Assembly (NCBI RefSeq): GCF_014287635.1
Contig: NZ_JACOPH010000006.1
Location: 124,001-188,000, forward strand
Source of the DNA: Roseburia zhanii
GTDB taxonomy: Bacteria; Bacillota; Clostridia; Lachnospirales; Lachnospiraceae
Length of the DNA: 64,000 bases
Direction of reading: 5' to 3'
Below the pieces are notes generated by a model. It was not told the origin of the DNA. It did no database searches and worked only from the letters and a program-made list of their open reading frames with translations. Positions 27,536-35,625 of this stretch are shown here, piece by piece. Position numbers and translations under genes: made by a program. The number at the start of each line of letters is the position of its first letter. Positions within the stretch are counted from its first letter, which is position 1.

Positions 27536-29320
27536 CTATTTCGATGGCTTTTCCTTTCCCAGATTATATTTTTCTGCAAATACTTCCACCTGTTTTTCAA
27601 AGGAAAGGTCTTCTCCATCCTTTAAATGATTCATATAGCTGTGTGCCTCTAATTCACTATCCTGCATCTGTATCAGACAGACTGCGATATTTGAACAGTG
27701 GTCAGATACTCTTTCATAATTAGTTGCGACATCTGAAAGGATCAGTCCTAATTCAATCGTACATTTTCCTTTTCTAAGCCGTTTGATATGACGCTTTTTC
27801 ACATCTTTATTGATCTTATCGATCACTTCTTCTAAAGGCTCGATCGTCAGTATCTTCTTCTCATCCTGTGATACAAATGCTTCCATGGTTCTTGTCAGGA
27901 TATCTTCAACCGCATTGCCATAAATCTTCATTTCTTCTTCTGCTTTTTTTGAAAAATGCTGTTCTTTCCGGTTCATTTCCTGTGCAGACTCTACCACATT
28001 GACTGCATGATCGGAAATGCGCTCAAAATCCATGATACAGTGCAACAGCGTTGATACATTCTGGCTGTCGTTATATGCCAGATTTGTGCTGTTTAATTTT
28101 GTAAGATATATACTGAGTTTATCTTCATAAACATCGATCTTATTCTCTAATGCAATGACTTCTTCTGCACCTGCATCTGTATACGCAAAAAGCACCTTCA
28201 TCGCTTTTAAGAAACAATCTTTGGAAAGTTCTGCCATTTTATCTGCAAGACTGCGGCACTGTTCAATCGCAAATGCCGGTGTCTGCAAAAAGCGGTCATC
28301 TAAGATCTGGAACTCCGTATCTTCTTTGGCTTCCCGTTCTTCCTCTGATTCCGGGATCGTCAGGTATGCCAGTTTTTCCAGACCTTTTGTAAATGGCAGA
28401 AGAATCAGTGTTGTAAAGATATTAAAGATACTATGGATCAGTGCGATTCCTGCAACACCTACAACATCTTCTGAAAAGCTAAATCCGATCAACGCATTTA
28501 AACTAAAGTATAAGACCATAAATACTGTAGCACCAATGATATTGAAATACAAGTGTACGAATGCTGTCCTCTTTGCACTTCTGTTAGCACCGACTGCGGA
28601 GAGCATGGCAGTTACACAGGTACCGATATTTTGTCCCATGATGATTGGGATAACAGCCTGATAGGTAAACGCACCTGTTACTGACAATGCCTGTAAAATA
28701 CCGACAGAAGCTGATGAAGACTGGATAACTGCTGTCAATACCGCACCTACGAGCACACCAAGCAATGGATTTTTGAACATGGTAAGCATACTGGTAAATT
28801 CCGGCACATCTGCTAACGGTTCTACTGCACCGCTCATTGCCTCCATACCAAACATCAAAACTGCAAAACCTAAAAAGATTCCTCCGATATCTTTCTTTTT
28901 ACTGTTTTTTCCTGACATATACAGGATAATACCGATTGCTGCTAAAATAGGCGTAAATGATGACGGTTTTAACAGTCGTACAAAAATACTTTCACCCTGA
29001 ATACCGGTAAGACTTAAGATCCATGATGTGACAGTTGTTCCGATATTTGCACCCATGATGACACCGATTGCCTGTGAAAGTTTCATAATGCCGGAATTTA
29101 CAAAACCGACGACCATAACGGTTGTTGCAGAAGATGACTGGATAACTGCCGTTACCGCAGCACCAAGCCCAACGGCTTTTAACGGGTTCGAAGTCAGCTT
29201 CTCTAAAAGCATCTCAAGCTTACCGCCTGATACCTTCTCTAGTCCGTCACCCATGATACTCATTCCATAAAGGAACAGTGCTAAGCCGCCTACTAATGTG
29301 AGTATTCCAAAAATATCCAT
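27536..29320 (-). CDS. Na+/phosphate cotransporter with C-terminal PhoU domain
   Basis: A 594-aa NptA/YjbB-type protein. Two inverted Na_Pi_cotrans repeats each carry the QSSS signature (AVTAVIQSSSATTVMVVG and VLTAVIQSSSASVGILQ), in about eight membrane segments up to residue ~320. Residues ~340-590 form a PhoU-like four-helix domain. Such proteins move phosphate with sodium, often outward. The gene has its own Pho-box array and -10 in the 105-base gap after phoU, so it may be expressed independently as well as by read-through. Confidence 0.92.
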   Translation of the reverse strand: MDIFGILTLVGGLALFLYGMSIMGDGLEKVSGGKLEMLLEKLTSNPLKAVGLGAAVTAVIQSSSATTVMVVGFVNSGIMKLSQAIGVIMGANIGTTVTSWILSLTGIQGESIFVRLLKPSSFTPILAAIGIILYMSGKNSKKKDIGGIFLGFAVLMFGMEAMSGAVEPLADVPEFTSMLTMFKNPLLGVLVGAVLTAVIQSSSASVGILQALSVTGAFTYQAVIPIIMGQNIGTCVTAMLSAVGANRSAKRTAFVHLYFNIIGATVFMVLYFSLNALIGFSFSEDVVGVAGIALIHSIFNIFTTLILLPFTKGLEKLAYLTIPESEEEREAKEDTEFQILDDRFLQTPAFAIEQCRSLADKMAELSKDCFLKAMKVLFAYTDAGAEEVIALENKIDVYEDKLSIYLTKLNSTNLAYNDSQNVSTLLHCIMDFERISDHAVNVVESAQEMNRKEQHFSKKAEEEMKIYGNAVEDILTRTMEAFVSQDEKKILTIEPLEEVIDKINKDVKKRHIKRLRKGKCTIELGLILSDVATNYERVSDHCSNIAVCLIQMQDSELEAHSYMNHLKDGEDLSFEKQVEVFAEKYNLGKEKPSK

Positions 29321-29364
29321 TTTACATTCTCCTCATATTTTATTTGCATGTTCACTTCCTTTGC

Positions 29365-29418
29365 ATCATACCGAGAGTATGTAAAATGGATAGGTATTTT
29401 TTGTAAAATCTATGTAAA
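29365..29418 (-). promoter_or_regulatory. Pho-box array and promoter of the Na/Pi transporter gene
   Basis: On the minus strand TTTACA occurs at 29418-29413, 29407-29402 and 29385-29380, that is at steps of 11 and 22 bp. A TATGAT -10 (29370-29365) follows after 9 bases. The 11-bp phase and TTTACA units match PhoP boxes of Firmicutes. Confidence 0.65.
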
Positions 29419-29425
29419 ATTGTTT

Positions 29426-30073
29426 TTACGCATCTTCATGAGTGCCCGTAATAGAGAAGATCACCCATTCTGCGATGTTTGTGGCATGGTCACCGATCCT
29501 CTCAAAATACTTAGCAACCATGAGCATATCGGATGCCTGTTCTCCGTTTTCCTTATTGGAATTGATCAAATCGATCAGACGGTTTTTCACGGAATCAAAC
29601 AGCTCATCTACAACATCATCCCGTTTGATCACCCAGCGGGCTGCTTCTAAGTCTTTATTGACAAAAGCATTGACGCTTCTGATGACCATATCGATCGTTT
29701 CCACTGCCATCTTCTGGATACAGTCCGGTTTGATCATATAAGGTGCACCTGCCATCGAAAGTGTCATTTCGGAAATATCGGCTGCATGATCTCCGATCCT
29801 CTCCATATCTGTGATCATCTTCAATGCTGATGAGATCAGTCTTAAATCTTTTGCTACCGGCTGCTGCTGCAACAACAGCTTCATACAGAGTGCTTCGATA
29901 TCACGTTCCTGCTGGTCGATCTCTGTGTCATAGCTGATCGCCTCTTTTGCTTTTTCACAATCCTGTGTGGCAAAAGCATTCGATGCCATCTCGATCGCAT
30001 ATTCTATATGTTCTCCCATTTCAATCAGTTCTTCATTTAACTGCTGTAACTGTCTGTCAAAACGGTTTCTCAT
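29426..30073 (-). CDS. phoU: Phosphate signalling protein PhoU
   Basis: A 215-aa all-helical protein of two PhoU repeats. Each carries the metal-binding acidic helix: MITDMERIGDHAADISEM and VAKYFERIGDHATNIAEW. It connects PstSCAB to PhoR and represses the Pho response when phosphate is plentiful. It lies 17 bases after pstB; AGGAGG precedes the start. Confidence 0.95.
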   Translation of the reverse strand: MRNRFDRQLQQLNEELIEMGEHIEYAIEMASNAFATQDCEKAKEAISYDTEIDQQERDIEALCMKLLLQQQPVAKDLRLISSALKMITDMERIGDHAADISEMTLSMAGAPYMIKPDCIQKMAVETIDMVIRSVNAFVNKDLEAARWVIKRDDVVDELFDSVKNRLIDLINSNKENGEQASDMLMVAKYFERIGDHATNIAEWVIFSITGTHEDA

Positions 30074-30090
30074 AGGAATCCTCCTTTCTC

Positions 30091-30843
30091 TTAACCAAAT
30101 CTTCCTGTAATATAATCTTCTGTACGTTTATCCTGTGGAAGTGAGAATAACTGCTCTGTATTTCCGCTTTCTATTACTTCGCCTAACAGGAAGAATACCG
30201 TTTCATCTGATACTCGTGTTGCCTGCTGCATATTATGTGTTACCATGATGATCGTATAGTCATTTTTCAGGTCAATGACAAGATCTTCAATCTTTGATGT
30301 TGAGATCGGGTCTAAGGCTGAAGTCGGCTCATCCATTAAAATAACTTCCGGATTTACTGCAAGTGCTCTTGCGATACAGAGTCTCTGCTGCTGTCCACCG
30401 GATAACCCGAGTGCACTTTTTTTCAGCCGGTCTTTGACTTCATCCCAGATCGCTGCCTGTTTTAAAGAAGTTTCTACGATCTCATCTAATTTTGATTTTG
30501 AATGGATGCCATGTGTCTTTGGTCCATATGCGATATTGTCATATATGCTCATTGGAAATGGATTGGGTTTCTGGAATACCATACCAACACGTTTCCGTAA
30601 CTGGTTGACATCCATCTTTCCATAGATATCTTCGCCGTCTAACCGGACATCTCCTGTGATCTTGCATCCTTCCACTAAATCGTTCATACGGTTTAAGGAT
30701 TTTAAAAATGTAGATTTTCCACAACCGGAAGGTCCGATAAAGGCTGTGATCTTATTTTCCGGAATATTCATATTAATATTTTTTAATGCATGAAAATCAC
30801 CATAAAACAGATCTAATTTTTCTACCGTAAATTTATATCCCAT
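30091..30843 (-). CDS. pstB: Phosphate ABC transporter ATP-binding protein PstB
   Basis: A 250-aa ATPase: Walker [11 protein letters not shown]-loop [16 protein letters not shown] (typical of PstB), signature [16 protein letters not shown], Walker [14 protein letters not shown] and the switch His in VTHNM. It energises phosphate import through PstA/PstC. It lies 14 bases after pstA. Confidence 0.97.
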   Translation of the reverse strand: MGYKFTVEKLDLFYGDFHALKNINMNIPENKITAFIGPSGCGKSTFLKSLNRMNDLVEGCKITGDVRLDGEDIYGKMDVNQLRKRVGMVFQKPNPFPMSIYDNIAYGPKTHGIHSKSKLDEIVETSLKQAAIWDEVKDRLKKSALGLSGGQQQRLCIARALAVNPEVILMDEPTSALDPISTSKIEDLVIDLKNDYTIIMVTHNMQQATRVSDETVFFLLGEVIESGNTEQLFSLPQDKRTEDYITGRFG

Positions 30844-30857
30844 ATTCTGATTCCTTT

Positions 30858-31733
30858 CTACTGATTCTTAGAAGCCACTTTTCTTGCGATGATCGAAGAA
30901 AGCGAATTCATTATAAGAACTATGACTAACAATACAACGGCTGTCGCATAAGACTGGTTTACATGAAGTCCTTCTCTCGACAGTGAATACATATGTACTG
31001 CAAGGGTACGTCCTGAATCAAATAAACTTCCTGCGATCTGTGGTGCTGTGCCTGCTGTATAGATCAATGCTGCTGTTTCTCCGACAATACGTCCTGTTGC
31101 AAGGATCACACCTGAGAGGATTCCCGGTATTGCTGATGGAAGTACGACACGAAAGACTGTACGCAGTTTTCCTGCTCCAAGTCCGAAACTTCCTTCCCGG
31201 TACATATCCGGTACAGATAAAAGTGCTTCTTCTGTTGTACGCATAACGACCGGAAGTACCATAATGGCTAAAGTTGCCGCTCCTGCAAGCAATGAGTAGC
31301 CGATTTTTAATGCCGTTACAAAAAACAGCATGCCAAAGAGTCCATAGATAATTGATGGAATACCCTGAAGTGTTTCTGCCATTAAGCGGATCAGGCGTAC
31401 CAAACGATTTCCTCTTTTTGCATATTCAGCCAGATAGATTGCTGCCCCGATCCCAAGCGGTACTGCAATCAGTAATGCAAGGACTGTCATAAATATAGTA
31501 TTTACCAGTGCCGGTACTAACGATACATTATCTGAATTATATTCCGGTGCAAACAGATCCGGTGTCAGATATGGGACACCATGGATCAATATATATGCGA
31601 TCAGATACAATAAAACACCTACTGTCAGTACAGCAGATGCTAATACTAACAGCAGTAGTAAGAATGAACCCGGATGCTTTTTATATGACATTAGTTTTTT
31701 TCCGATTGATTGAGTATTTATCGCTTCTTTCAT
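30858..31733 (-). CDS. pstA: Phosphate ABC transporter permease PstA
   Basis: A 291-aa permease with six membrane segments, the binding-protein-dependent transport fold between ~75 and 280, and the EAA-like loop in [32 protein letters not shown] and the [10 protein letters not shown] segment are typical of PstA. It overlaps the pstC stop by one base, indicating coupling. Confidence 0.95.
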   Translation of the reverse strand: MKEAINTQSIGKKLMSYKKHPGSFLLLLLVLASAVLTVGVLLYLIAYILIHGVPYLTPDLFAPEYNSDNVSLVPALVNTIFMTVLALLIAVPLGIGAAIYLAEYAKRGNRLVRLIRLMAETLQGIPSIIYGLFGMLFFVTALKIGYSLLAGAATLAIMVLPVVMRTTEEALLSVPDMYREGSFGLGAGKLRTVFRVVLPSAIPGILSGVILATGRIVGETAALIYTAGTAPQIAGSLFDSGRTLAVHMYSLSREGLHVNQSYATAVVLLVIVLIMNSLSSIIARKVASKNQ

Positions 31734-32584
31734 CAGGACACCTCATTTCTCTGTTTTAAGATAGAAAAGCTGATGTTAATGATCAGGATAAATATAAACA
31801 GTACCACACCTGTTGCGATCAATGCTTCTCTGTGTAATCCTGATGCATATCCCATTTCTATTACAATGTTGGCTGTCAGCGTTCTGACTCCCTTAAAGAT
31901 GGAAGTTGCAAGTCTTGCCTGATTTCCTGCGACCATCATAACTGCCATTGTTTCACCGATCGCACGGCCAATGCCTAATATAACCGCTGCCATAACCGTT
32001 GATTTTGCTGCCGGAAGAACTACGGTAAATACACTTCTTTCATGGGTTGCACCTAATGCAAGTGCACCTTCATAGTAGTTTTGCGGTACAGCCCTGAGTG
32101 CGGATTCTGATACTCCGATGATCGTCGGAAGGATCATGATCCCAAGCAGTATGGACGCTGTTAAGATACTGTTTCCATTTCCTTTAAAATGTTCTCTTAC
32201 GAAAGGAACGATCACTACCAGACCAAAAAAACCATATACGATAGAAGGAATACCTGCTAAGAGGTCTACCACCGGTTTTAATATGGAATGCAGCTTTGCC
32301 GGACAGAAACGTGCCATAAAAACTGCCATTAAAATTCCTACCGGAACTCCGATCAGCACTGATCCTGCCGTCACATAGATACTGCCTAATATCATAGGAA
32401 AGATTCCAAATTTATCGTTTCCGGGTTTCCATTTTGTACCCAGAATAAAATCGGAAATTCCGATCTTAAACATTGCCGGCAGTCCGTTTGCAAACAGGAA
32501 GATGCAGATCAATGCTACTGCTACTACCGATACGCAGGCTGTTGCAAGGAACAGAATTTCCATTACTTTTTCTTTTTTTTGCAT
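31733..32584 (-). CDS. pstC: Phosphate ABC transporter permease PstC
   Basis: A 283-aa permease with six membrane segments. PstC marks include FILGTKWKPGNDKFGIFPMI, LLAGIPSIVYGFFGL, the EAA loop ESALRAVPQNYYEGALALGA and IGRAIGETMAVMMVAGN. It lies 53 bases downstream of pstS and overlaps pstA by one base. Confidence 0.95.
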   Translation of the reverse strand: MQKKEKVMEILFLATACVSVVAVALICIFLFANGLPAMFKIGISDFILGTKWKPGNDKFGIFPMILGSIYVTAGSVLIGVPVGILMAVFMARFCPAKLHSILKPVVDLLAGIPSIVYGFFGLVVIVPFVREHFKGNGNSILTASILLGIMILPTIIGVSESALRAVPQNYYEGALALGATHERSVFTVVLPAAKSTVMAAVILGIGRAIGETMAVMMVAGNQARLATSIFKGVRTLTANIVIEMGYASGLHREALIATGVVLFIFILIINISFSILKQRNEVS

Positions 32585-32637
32585 AATACAGATCTCCTTT
32601 TGTTAAAACCGGCTGCCACTTATTGTTTTTATCTTCA

Positions 32638-33606
32638 TTATTTTACAACTTCGTCCCATGTAGTTGTGTCACCTGTGAAAATGCCTTTGACTGCATCTTT
32701 GGATAAATCTGTCACTGGGGAATTGTTGTTTACGATAACTGCGATACCGTCCATTGCGATCTTAGTTGCACTAACGCCTGTTTCTTCTTCTTTTAACTCT
32801 CTTGAAGCCATTCCGATATCACATGTTCCATCGATTGCTGCTGTAACACCTGTTGTTGAATCACTTTCCTGAATCTCAATTTCAGCTTTTCCATTGACAG
32901 TCTCATATGCTTCTTTTAATTTTTCCATAACCGGTGTTACGGAAGAAGAACCTGCTACAACGATCTTTCCTTCAGAATTATCAGAGGTAAATGCTTCTGC
33001 ATTATCTGCTACTGCGATATATCCATTATCTGATACAACCTGCTGTCCGTCTGCGCTTAAGATATAGTTGATGAAATCCTGTGCTACGCCTGAAATACCA
33101 TCTTTTGTTACGATATTAAATGGTCTTGCAATTGTATAAGAACCGGATTTGATATTATCTACGGTTGCTTCTGCTCCATCGATCGTTACAGCCTTTACTG
33201 TGTCATTTAAAGAACCAAGGGAGCAGTAACCGATTGCATAATCATCACCTGCTACAGTTGTCATCATAACATCTGTGCTGTTTGTGATGATTGCTTCATC
33301 TGTTGTATAATCCACTTTGTCACCGTTTTCGTCTTTTTCTTCTACACCAAACAATTCGATGAAAGCACCTCTTGTACCAGAACCATCTTCTCGTGAAACG
33401 ACGCTGATTGCTTCGCTGGTATCAAAATCAGAAGCTGCTGTATCATCTGCAGCACTTGTATCTGCTGCCGTTGTATCTGCTGTGTTGTCTGTTGTTGTAT
33501 CTGCTGCTGTATCAGTAGCTGTATTATCAGCTCCTCCACAACCTGTCATTGCAAGTGTTCCTACTGTAAGTGCTCCAATTAACATCAATACGGATAATTT
33601 TTTCAT
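32638..33606 (-). CDS. pstS: Phosphate-binding lipoprotein PstS with permuted half-domains
   Basis: A lipoprotein (MKKLSVLMLIGALTVGTLAM then TGCGG, lipobox Cys) with a ~45-residue Ala/Thr/Asp linker. The order of the binding-protein motifs is reversed. The half that usually comes second, with VVSREDGSGTRGAF, YAIGYCSLGSLND, SYTIARPF and AQDFINYILSADGQ, comes first. The half that usually opens PstS, with KIVVAGSSSVTPVMEKL, SDSTTGVTAAIDGTCDIGMA, DGIAVIVNNNSPV and KGIFTGDTTTW, closes the protein. All phosphate-contacting loops seem present, so function as PstS is expected. Start at 33606 has GGAGG; Pho boxes lie upstream. It is followed by pstCAB-phoU. Confidence 0.92.
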   Translation of the reverse strand: MKKLSVLMLIGALTVGTLAMTGCGGADNTATDTAADTTTDNTADTTAADTSAADDTAASDFDTSEAISVVSREDGSGTRGAFIELFGVEEKDENGDKVDYTTDEAIITNSTDVMMTTVAGDDYAIGYCSLGSLNDTVKAVTIDGAEATVDNIKSGSYTIARPFNIVTKDGISGVAQDFINYILSADGQQVVSDNGYIAVADNAEAFTSDNSEGKIVVAGSSSVTPVMEKLKEAYETVNGKAEIEIQESDSTTGVTAAIDGTCDIGMASRELKEEETGVSATKIAMDGIAVIVNNNSPVTDLSKDAVKGIFTGDTTTWDEVVK

Positions 33607-33689
33607 TTCTTTCTTCCTCCATGTTTTACATTTCATTTTACATTTTTTTCTTCTTCTTTTCTGTCGACTGCTTTAGCATATCTTGTTTA

Positions 33690-33740
33690 TGTAAAATAGT
33701 ACTTTCTGTTTCTGTAAAGCCTTTGTAAAATATTCGTAAA
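33690..33740 (-). promoter_or_regulatory. Pho-box array upstream of pstS
   Basis: On the minus strand TTTACG (33740-33735), TTTACA (33729-33724) and TTTACA (33718-33713) are spaced exactly 11 bp apart. A further TTTACA lies at 33695-33690, 23 bp on. TACTAT shortly after the third repeat could be the -10. The arrangement matches tandem PhoP boxes. Confidence 0.75.
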
Positions 33741-33775
33741 CACGAAAATTCGCCAAAAACCCTGATAAACCGACA

Positions 33776-33826
33776 AAAACCCATACTGCAAAGTGTCTTT
33801 TAAGAACGCTCTGCAGTATGGGTTTT
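33776..33826 (-). terminator. Terminator after rnhA
   Basis: AAAACCCATACTGCA (33776-33790) and TGCAGTATGGGTTTT (33812-33826) form a 15-bp perfect stem with a 21-base loop. T-runs follow on both strands. It isolates rnhA from the pst promoter. Confidence 0.75.
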
Positions 33827-33864
33827 ATAACGCTTCCATACTTCCTATTATTACATATCTTCTA

Positions 33865-34563
33865 TTATAAGATACCAACTTCACGCTTTGCCATTTTATC
33901 GACCATTTCATTTCCGGCAATATCGGTATGTGCTTTTACATGATAGAAATTCACTTTGATCTTCTCACTGAATTCATCATACTTCTGCACGTATGCTTTT
34001 GCGATCGGCTTTTCTGCTTTCCAGCGTTTACCGGAAGTCGCCCAGTGTCCAAGTCCTGCATAATCATAAAATACGACCAGATGGGGTACACCTAATTCAA
34101 TCGCTTTTTCGATCGCACTTAAGGAACCAAATACCTCTCCCGGAATCTGTCTTGAAACAACATATGCTTCTTCACAGCCATGGCCGCTGACATAGACATC
34201 TTCTCCGTTGGCATGTACGATCCCGCCATAGCCATAGACTTTTCTTCCATTATAATTATCATTGTATGAACCATCTACGAATGCATATGCTTCCGGCATA
34301 ACTGCCGGCAGTTCATTGGTATCTAAATGGTCTTCTTCAAAATAAGTGCTCCAGTCGATCTGCTCTGGTGGCAGTTCTTTCTTTTCTGACTTCTGATACT
34401 TCTGATTGCCGGATAAAAGCCATTCCTTTGCTTCTTCTTCTGTCATAAATCCTTTAAAAACCGGATTCTTATATCCTTTGACCTGTGCCTGACATTCCGG
34501 CCATGTATGAAAAACGCCTGTTTTTCTTCCTCTTGCTACTGCATATACACAAAATTTTGCCAT
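33865..34563 (-). CDS. rnhA: Ribonuclease H1 with N-terminal viroplasmin-type domain
   Basis: It degrades RNA in RNA-DNA hybrids. The N-terminal ~45 residues (FCVYAVARGRKTGVFHTWPE, VKGYKNPVFKGF) are the caulimovirus viroplasmin/HBD module that binds hybrids. The RNase H fold follows from ~85 with the acidic catalytic set: AFVDGSYND (D), LSAIEKAIELG (E), LVVFYDYAGLG (D) and HVKAHTDIAGNEMVDKMAKR (H, D). The 232-aa size fits this subgroup. It is single, with a strong terminator, and divergent from the alarmone synthetase. Confidence 0.93.
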   Translation of the reverse strand: MAKFCVYAVARGRKTGVFHTWPECQAQVKGYKNPVFKGFMTEEEAKEWLLSGNQKYQKSEKKELPPEQIDWSTYFEEDHLDTNELPAVMPEAYAFVDGSYNDNYNGRKVYGYGGIVHANGEDVYVSGHGCEEAYVVSRQIPGEVFGSLSAIEKAIELGVPHLVVFYDYAGLGHWATSGKRWKAEKPIAKAYVQKYDEFSEKIKVNFYHVKAHTDIAGNEMVDKMAKREVGIL

Positions 34564-34600
34564 GTAGTCCTCCGCGAAAATTATTCCAAACCCCTTAGAA

Positions 34601-34747
34601 TCATAAAAATTGATACGTCAACTGTTTCATTCTCTGTTCCACTCTACCTAAGATCATCGGTACTGCAAAAATATACACTAACTGGTTCACAGATGTAAAC
34701 AGGCAGAATGTATAAAAAATATGTCCCTGACTGCATTCCGCCTGTAA
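34601..34747 (-). pseudogene. Possible relic of a membrane protein C-terminus
   Basis: Within the 398-base gap between rnhA and the alarmone synthetase, the minus strand keeps an open, protein-like frame: HIFYTFCLFTSVNQLVYIFA, then VPMILGRVEQRMKQLTYQFL and a stop at 34601. It looks like a last transmembrane helix with a basic cytoplasmic tail. There is no start codon or ribosome site, and a TGA precedes it. I cannot name the parent family. Confidence 0.3.
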
Positions 34748-34838
34748 TCATACAGTTCTAAAGTACTATGCCACTTGTTTCAGTATAACGGATTTTCGAT
34801 AAAAATACAATCCGGCATACCTCGTAAACCGTAACTAT

Positions 34839-34865
34839 TTTACACATAATTTACTGTTTTTTACA
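34839..34865 (+). promoter_or_regulatory. Pho-box-like array upstream of the alarmone synthetase
   Basis: On the plus strand TTTACA (34839-34844), TTTACT (34850-34855) and TTTACA (34860-34865) are spaced 11 and 10 bp apart, followed closely by CATGAT/TATACA that could serve as -10. The orientation points at the synthetase gene ~100 bases downstream. It resembles the arrays before pstS and the Na/Pi gene. Confidence 0.45.
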
Positions 34866-34961
34866 TATACATGATAGCAGGGACAATTTTTTTAGATCAC
34901 ACTGTAGAGATGCAGAGAATTATAATAAACAAACTACAAAAGCAAAAGAAAGGTGATGCTA

Positions 34962-35624
34962 ATGACAAAAGTAAAAGAAAAATCAAAAAAAGGAAAGGAA
35001 CGGATAACCATCGATACTTTAGTAAAAGGACTGTCTGATCCACTGTTTCTATTGCAGAAAAAGCAGACGGTCAGACACGTAGAATTTATCTTAGAAATGA
35101 TCGACTATGAACTATCCACAAAATATAAACGGATCGTAACCCAGAAAATCGAACACCGCATCAAATCACCGGACAGCATTGCAAGAAAACTGATCAAAAA
35201 AGGCTATGAGGTTTCTTTTGAGAATGCCATACAGAAATTAAATGACATTGTCGGCATCCGTGTCGTATGTCTGTACAGTGATGATGTATACAAGATTGCT
35301 GAATTATTAAAACAGCAGAAGGATTTCATACTGATCAAAGAAAAGGATTACATAAAAAATCCAAAAAAGAGCGGATACCAGAGTCTGCATCTGATCTTAG
35401 ATATTCCGCTCATCTATAAGGACACTACACAGTTACAGCGTGTAGAAATCCAGATCCGTACCGTTGCCATGGATTTCTGGGCTGCTGTTGATAACCAGAT
35501 CTGTTATAAAAAAGATCCGGAAGATATGAAAAAATCAGAAGAAGAATTGAAAAACTATTCTACCGTGATCAGCACTATGGATAAACAGATGTTAGAACTG
35601 CGTAAACGGGTAGAAAAAATGTAA
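34962..35624 (+). CDS. Small alarmone synthetase, (p)ppGpp synthetase (RelP/RelQ type)
   Basis: A 220-aa single-domain GTP pyrophosphokinase with no hydrolase, TGS or ACT domain. Synthetase motifs: RIKSPDSIARKLIKKGYE, NDIVGIRVVCLYSDDVY, YIKNPKKSGYQSLHLIL and VEIQIRTVAMDFWAAVDNQI. It transfers pyrophosphate from ATP to GDP/GTP. AAAGG six bases before the ATG at 34962 sets the start. The C-terminal helix is shorter than in RelQ, so assignment to RelP or RelQ is not made. It is one of few plus-strand genes; it converges on the SNF2 gene with one base between stop codons, so antisense interference is possible. Confidence 0.9.
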   Translation: MTKVKEKSKKGKERITIDTLVKGLSDPLFLLQKKQTVRHVEFILEMIDYELSTKYKRIVTQKIEHRIKSPDSIARKLIKKGYEVSFENAIQKLNDIVGIRVVCLYSDDVYKIAELLKQQKDFILIKEKDYIKNPKKSGYQSLHLILDIPLIYKDTTQLQRVEIQIRTVAMDFWAAVDNQICYKKDPEDMKKSEEELKNYSTVISTMDKQMLELRKRVEKM

Positions 35625-35625
35625 T

